Origin: Gallionellaceae bacterium UBA5126
GTDB lineage: Bacteria; Pseudomonadota; Gammaproteobacteria; Burkholderiales; Gallionellaceae
Reading direction: 5' to 3'
Length of the DNA: 7,414 nt
Assembly (NCBI GenBank): GCA_002414205.1
Contig: DHYQ01000092.1
Coordinates: 13,876-21,289, forward strand
In this document: positions 6,859-7,414 of the stretch, in pieces
Layout of the letters: each line of letters begins with the position of its first letter
How positions within the stretch are numbered: position 1 is the stretch's first letter
Notes under the pieces: generated by a model
What the model saw: only the letters and a program-made list of their open reading frames with translations
The model's database searches: none
What the model was told of the DNA's origin: nothing
Program-made: the position numbers and the translations under genes

Positions 6859-7414
6859 GTTGGTTGACCCTGACCGTTTCCTCCGATGCCCAGCATGCCG
6901 AAGCGTTGAGCGAGGCTTTGCTGGAGCTGGGCGCATTGTCGGTGGATATGCTGGATGCCGATGCGGACACGCCCGACGAGCAAGCCATTTTCGGTGAGCC
7001 GGGTGAGCCACCGCCGGGGATTTGGCAACATAACCGCATCAGCGCCCTGTTCGATGAGGATCAGGATGTGGCGGCGATTTTGCAGCAGGCGGTGGAGGCT
7101 TTGGGTTTGCCCGCCGTGCCTGAGCACAGCATTGATCGGCTGGCAGACAACGACTGGGTGCGTCTGACCCAATCGCAGTTTGATCCGATACGCATTTCCG
7201 AGCGGCTGTGGATTGTGCCGACTTGGCATCAACCCAGCGATGCCAGCGCCATCAATATTGTGCTGGATCCCGGTTTGGCTTTTGGTACGGGCAGTCATCC
7301 CACCACGCGGTTGTGCTTGCGCTGGCTGGATTTGCATGTGCAAGGTGGTGAGACGGTGCTGGATTATGGTTGTGGCTCCGGCATTTTGGCCATTGCCGCA
7401 CGCAAACTCGGCGT
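6855..7414 (+). CDS. prmA: Ribosomal protein L11 methyltransferase, N-terminal part (3' end outside window)
   Basis: PrmA trimethylates ribosomal protein L11 on several amino groups using S-adenosylmethionine. The window holds the first 186 complete codons; the frame is open to the last base, so the gene is simply cut by the window end. It starts [10 protein letters not shown], like the family, with the ATG inside the accC stop (ATGA). The N-terminal L11-recognition domain (about 1-100) is followed by the linker motif around DNDWVR (98-103) and ERLWIVP (116-122). The methyltransferase domain then opens with the family-specific [15 protein letters not shown] (137-151), and the SAM-binding motif I is [15 protein letters not shown] (168-182). 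These two motifs together are diagnostic for PrmA. The family is usually about 290-300 residues, so roughly a third is missing. There is no good Shine-Dalgarno sequence upstream, pointing to translation coupled to accC. The accC-prmA link is common in Proteobacteria. Confidence 0.97.
   Translation, partial: MSWLTLTVSSDAQHAEALSEALLELGALSVDMLDADADTPDEQAIFGEPGEPPPGIWQHNRISALFDEDQDVAAILQQAVEALGLPAVPEHSIDRLADNDWVRLTQSQFDPIRISERLWIVPTWHQPSDASAINIVLDPGLAFGTGSHPTTRLCLRWLDLHVQGGETVLDYGCGSGILAIAARKLG

Overview
The window looks like a stretch of proteobacterial core chromosome, probably from a betaproteobacterium and possibly a gammaproteobacterium. I infer this from the gene order leuS-lptE-holA followed by cutA-dsbD-aroQ-accB-accC-prmA, from the presence of an LPS-assembly lipoprotein (so a Gram-negative outer membrane), and from family motifs that match Proteobacteria closely. 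No rRNA, phage, transposon or CRISPR signal is visible. All nine genes are on the + strand and coding density is very high.

Positions 1-4382 hold a tightly packed gene string: the 3' end of leuS (leucyl-tRNA synthetase), lptE (LPS-assembly lipoprotein), holA (DNA polymerase III delta subunit), cutA (small trimeric divalent-cation protein) and dsbD (membrane electron carrier feeding periplasmic thiol pathways). The gaps are 2 nt or ATGA overlaps throughout, so co-transcription with translational coupling is likely. Functionally this is a housekeeping mixture of translation, envelope biogenesis, replication and periplasmic redox.

Positions 4383-4536 (154 nt) are the only sizeable non-coding gap. 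No convincing intrinsic terminator is visible. A sigma70-like promoter sits directly against the aroQ start, spaced so that the transcript would begin at or within about a base of the ATG. Together with the absence of a Shine-Dalgarno sequence, this suggests a leaderless aroQ mRNA.

Positions 4537-7414 hold a second operon: aroQ (type II 3-dehydroquinate dehydratase, shikimate pathway), accB (biotin carboxyl carrier protein), accC (biotin carboxylase) and the 5' part of prmA (ribosomal protein L11 methyltransferase, cut by the window end). AccB and AccC together form the biotin-carboxylating half of acetyl-CoA carboxylase, the first committed step of fatty-acid synthesis; the carboxyltransferase half (accA, accD) is not in the window. 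A short GC hairpin lies between accB and accC, and accC and prmA overlap by ATGA.

I do not see an undescribed system here. The points most worth a second look are the probable leaderless start of aroQ, the direct fusion of two otherwise familiar gene blocks at the holA/cutA junction, and a marked drop in GC from leuS to dsbD.
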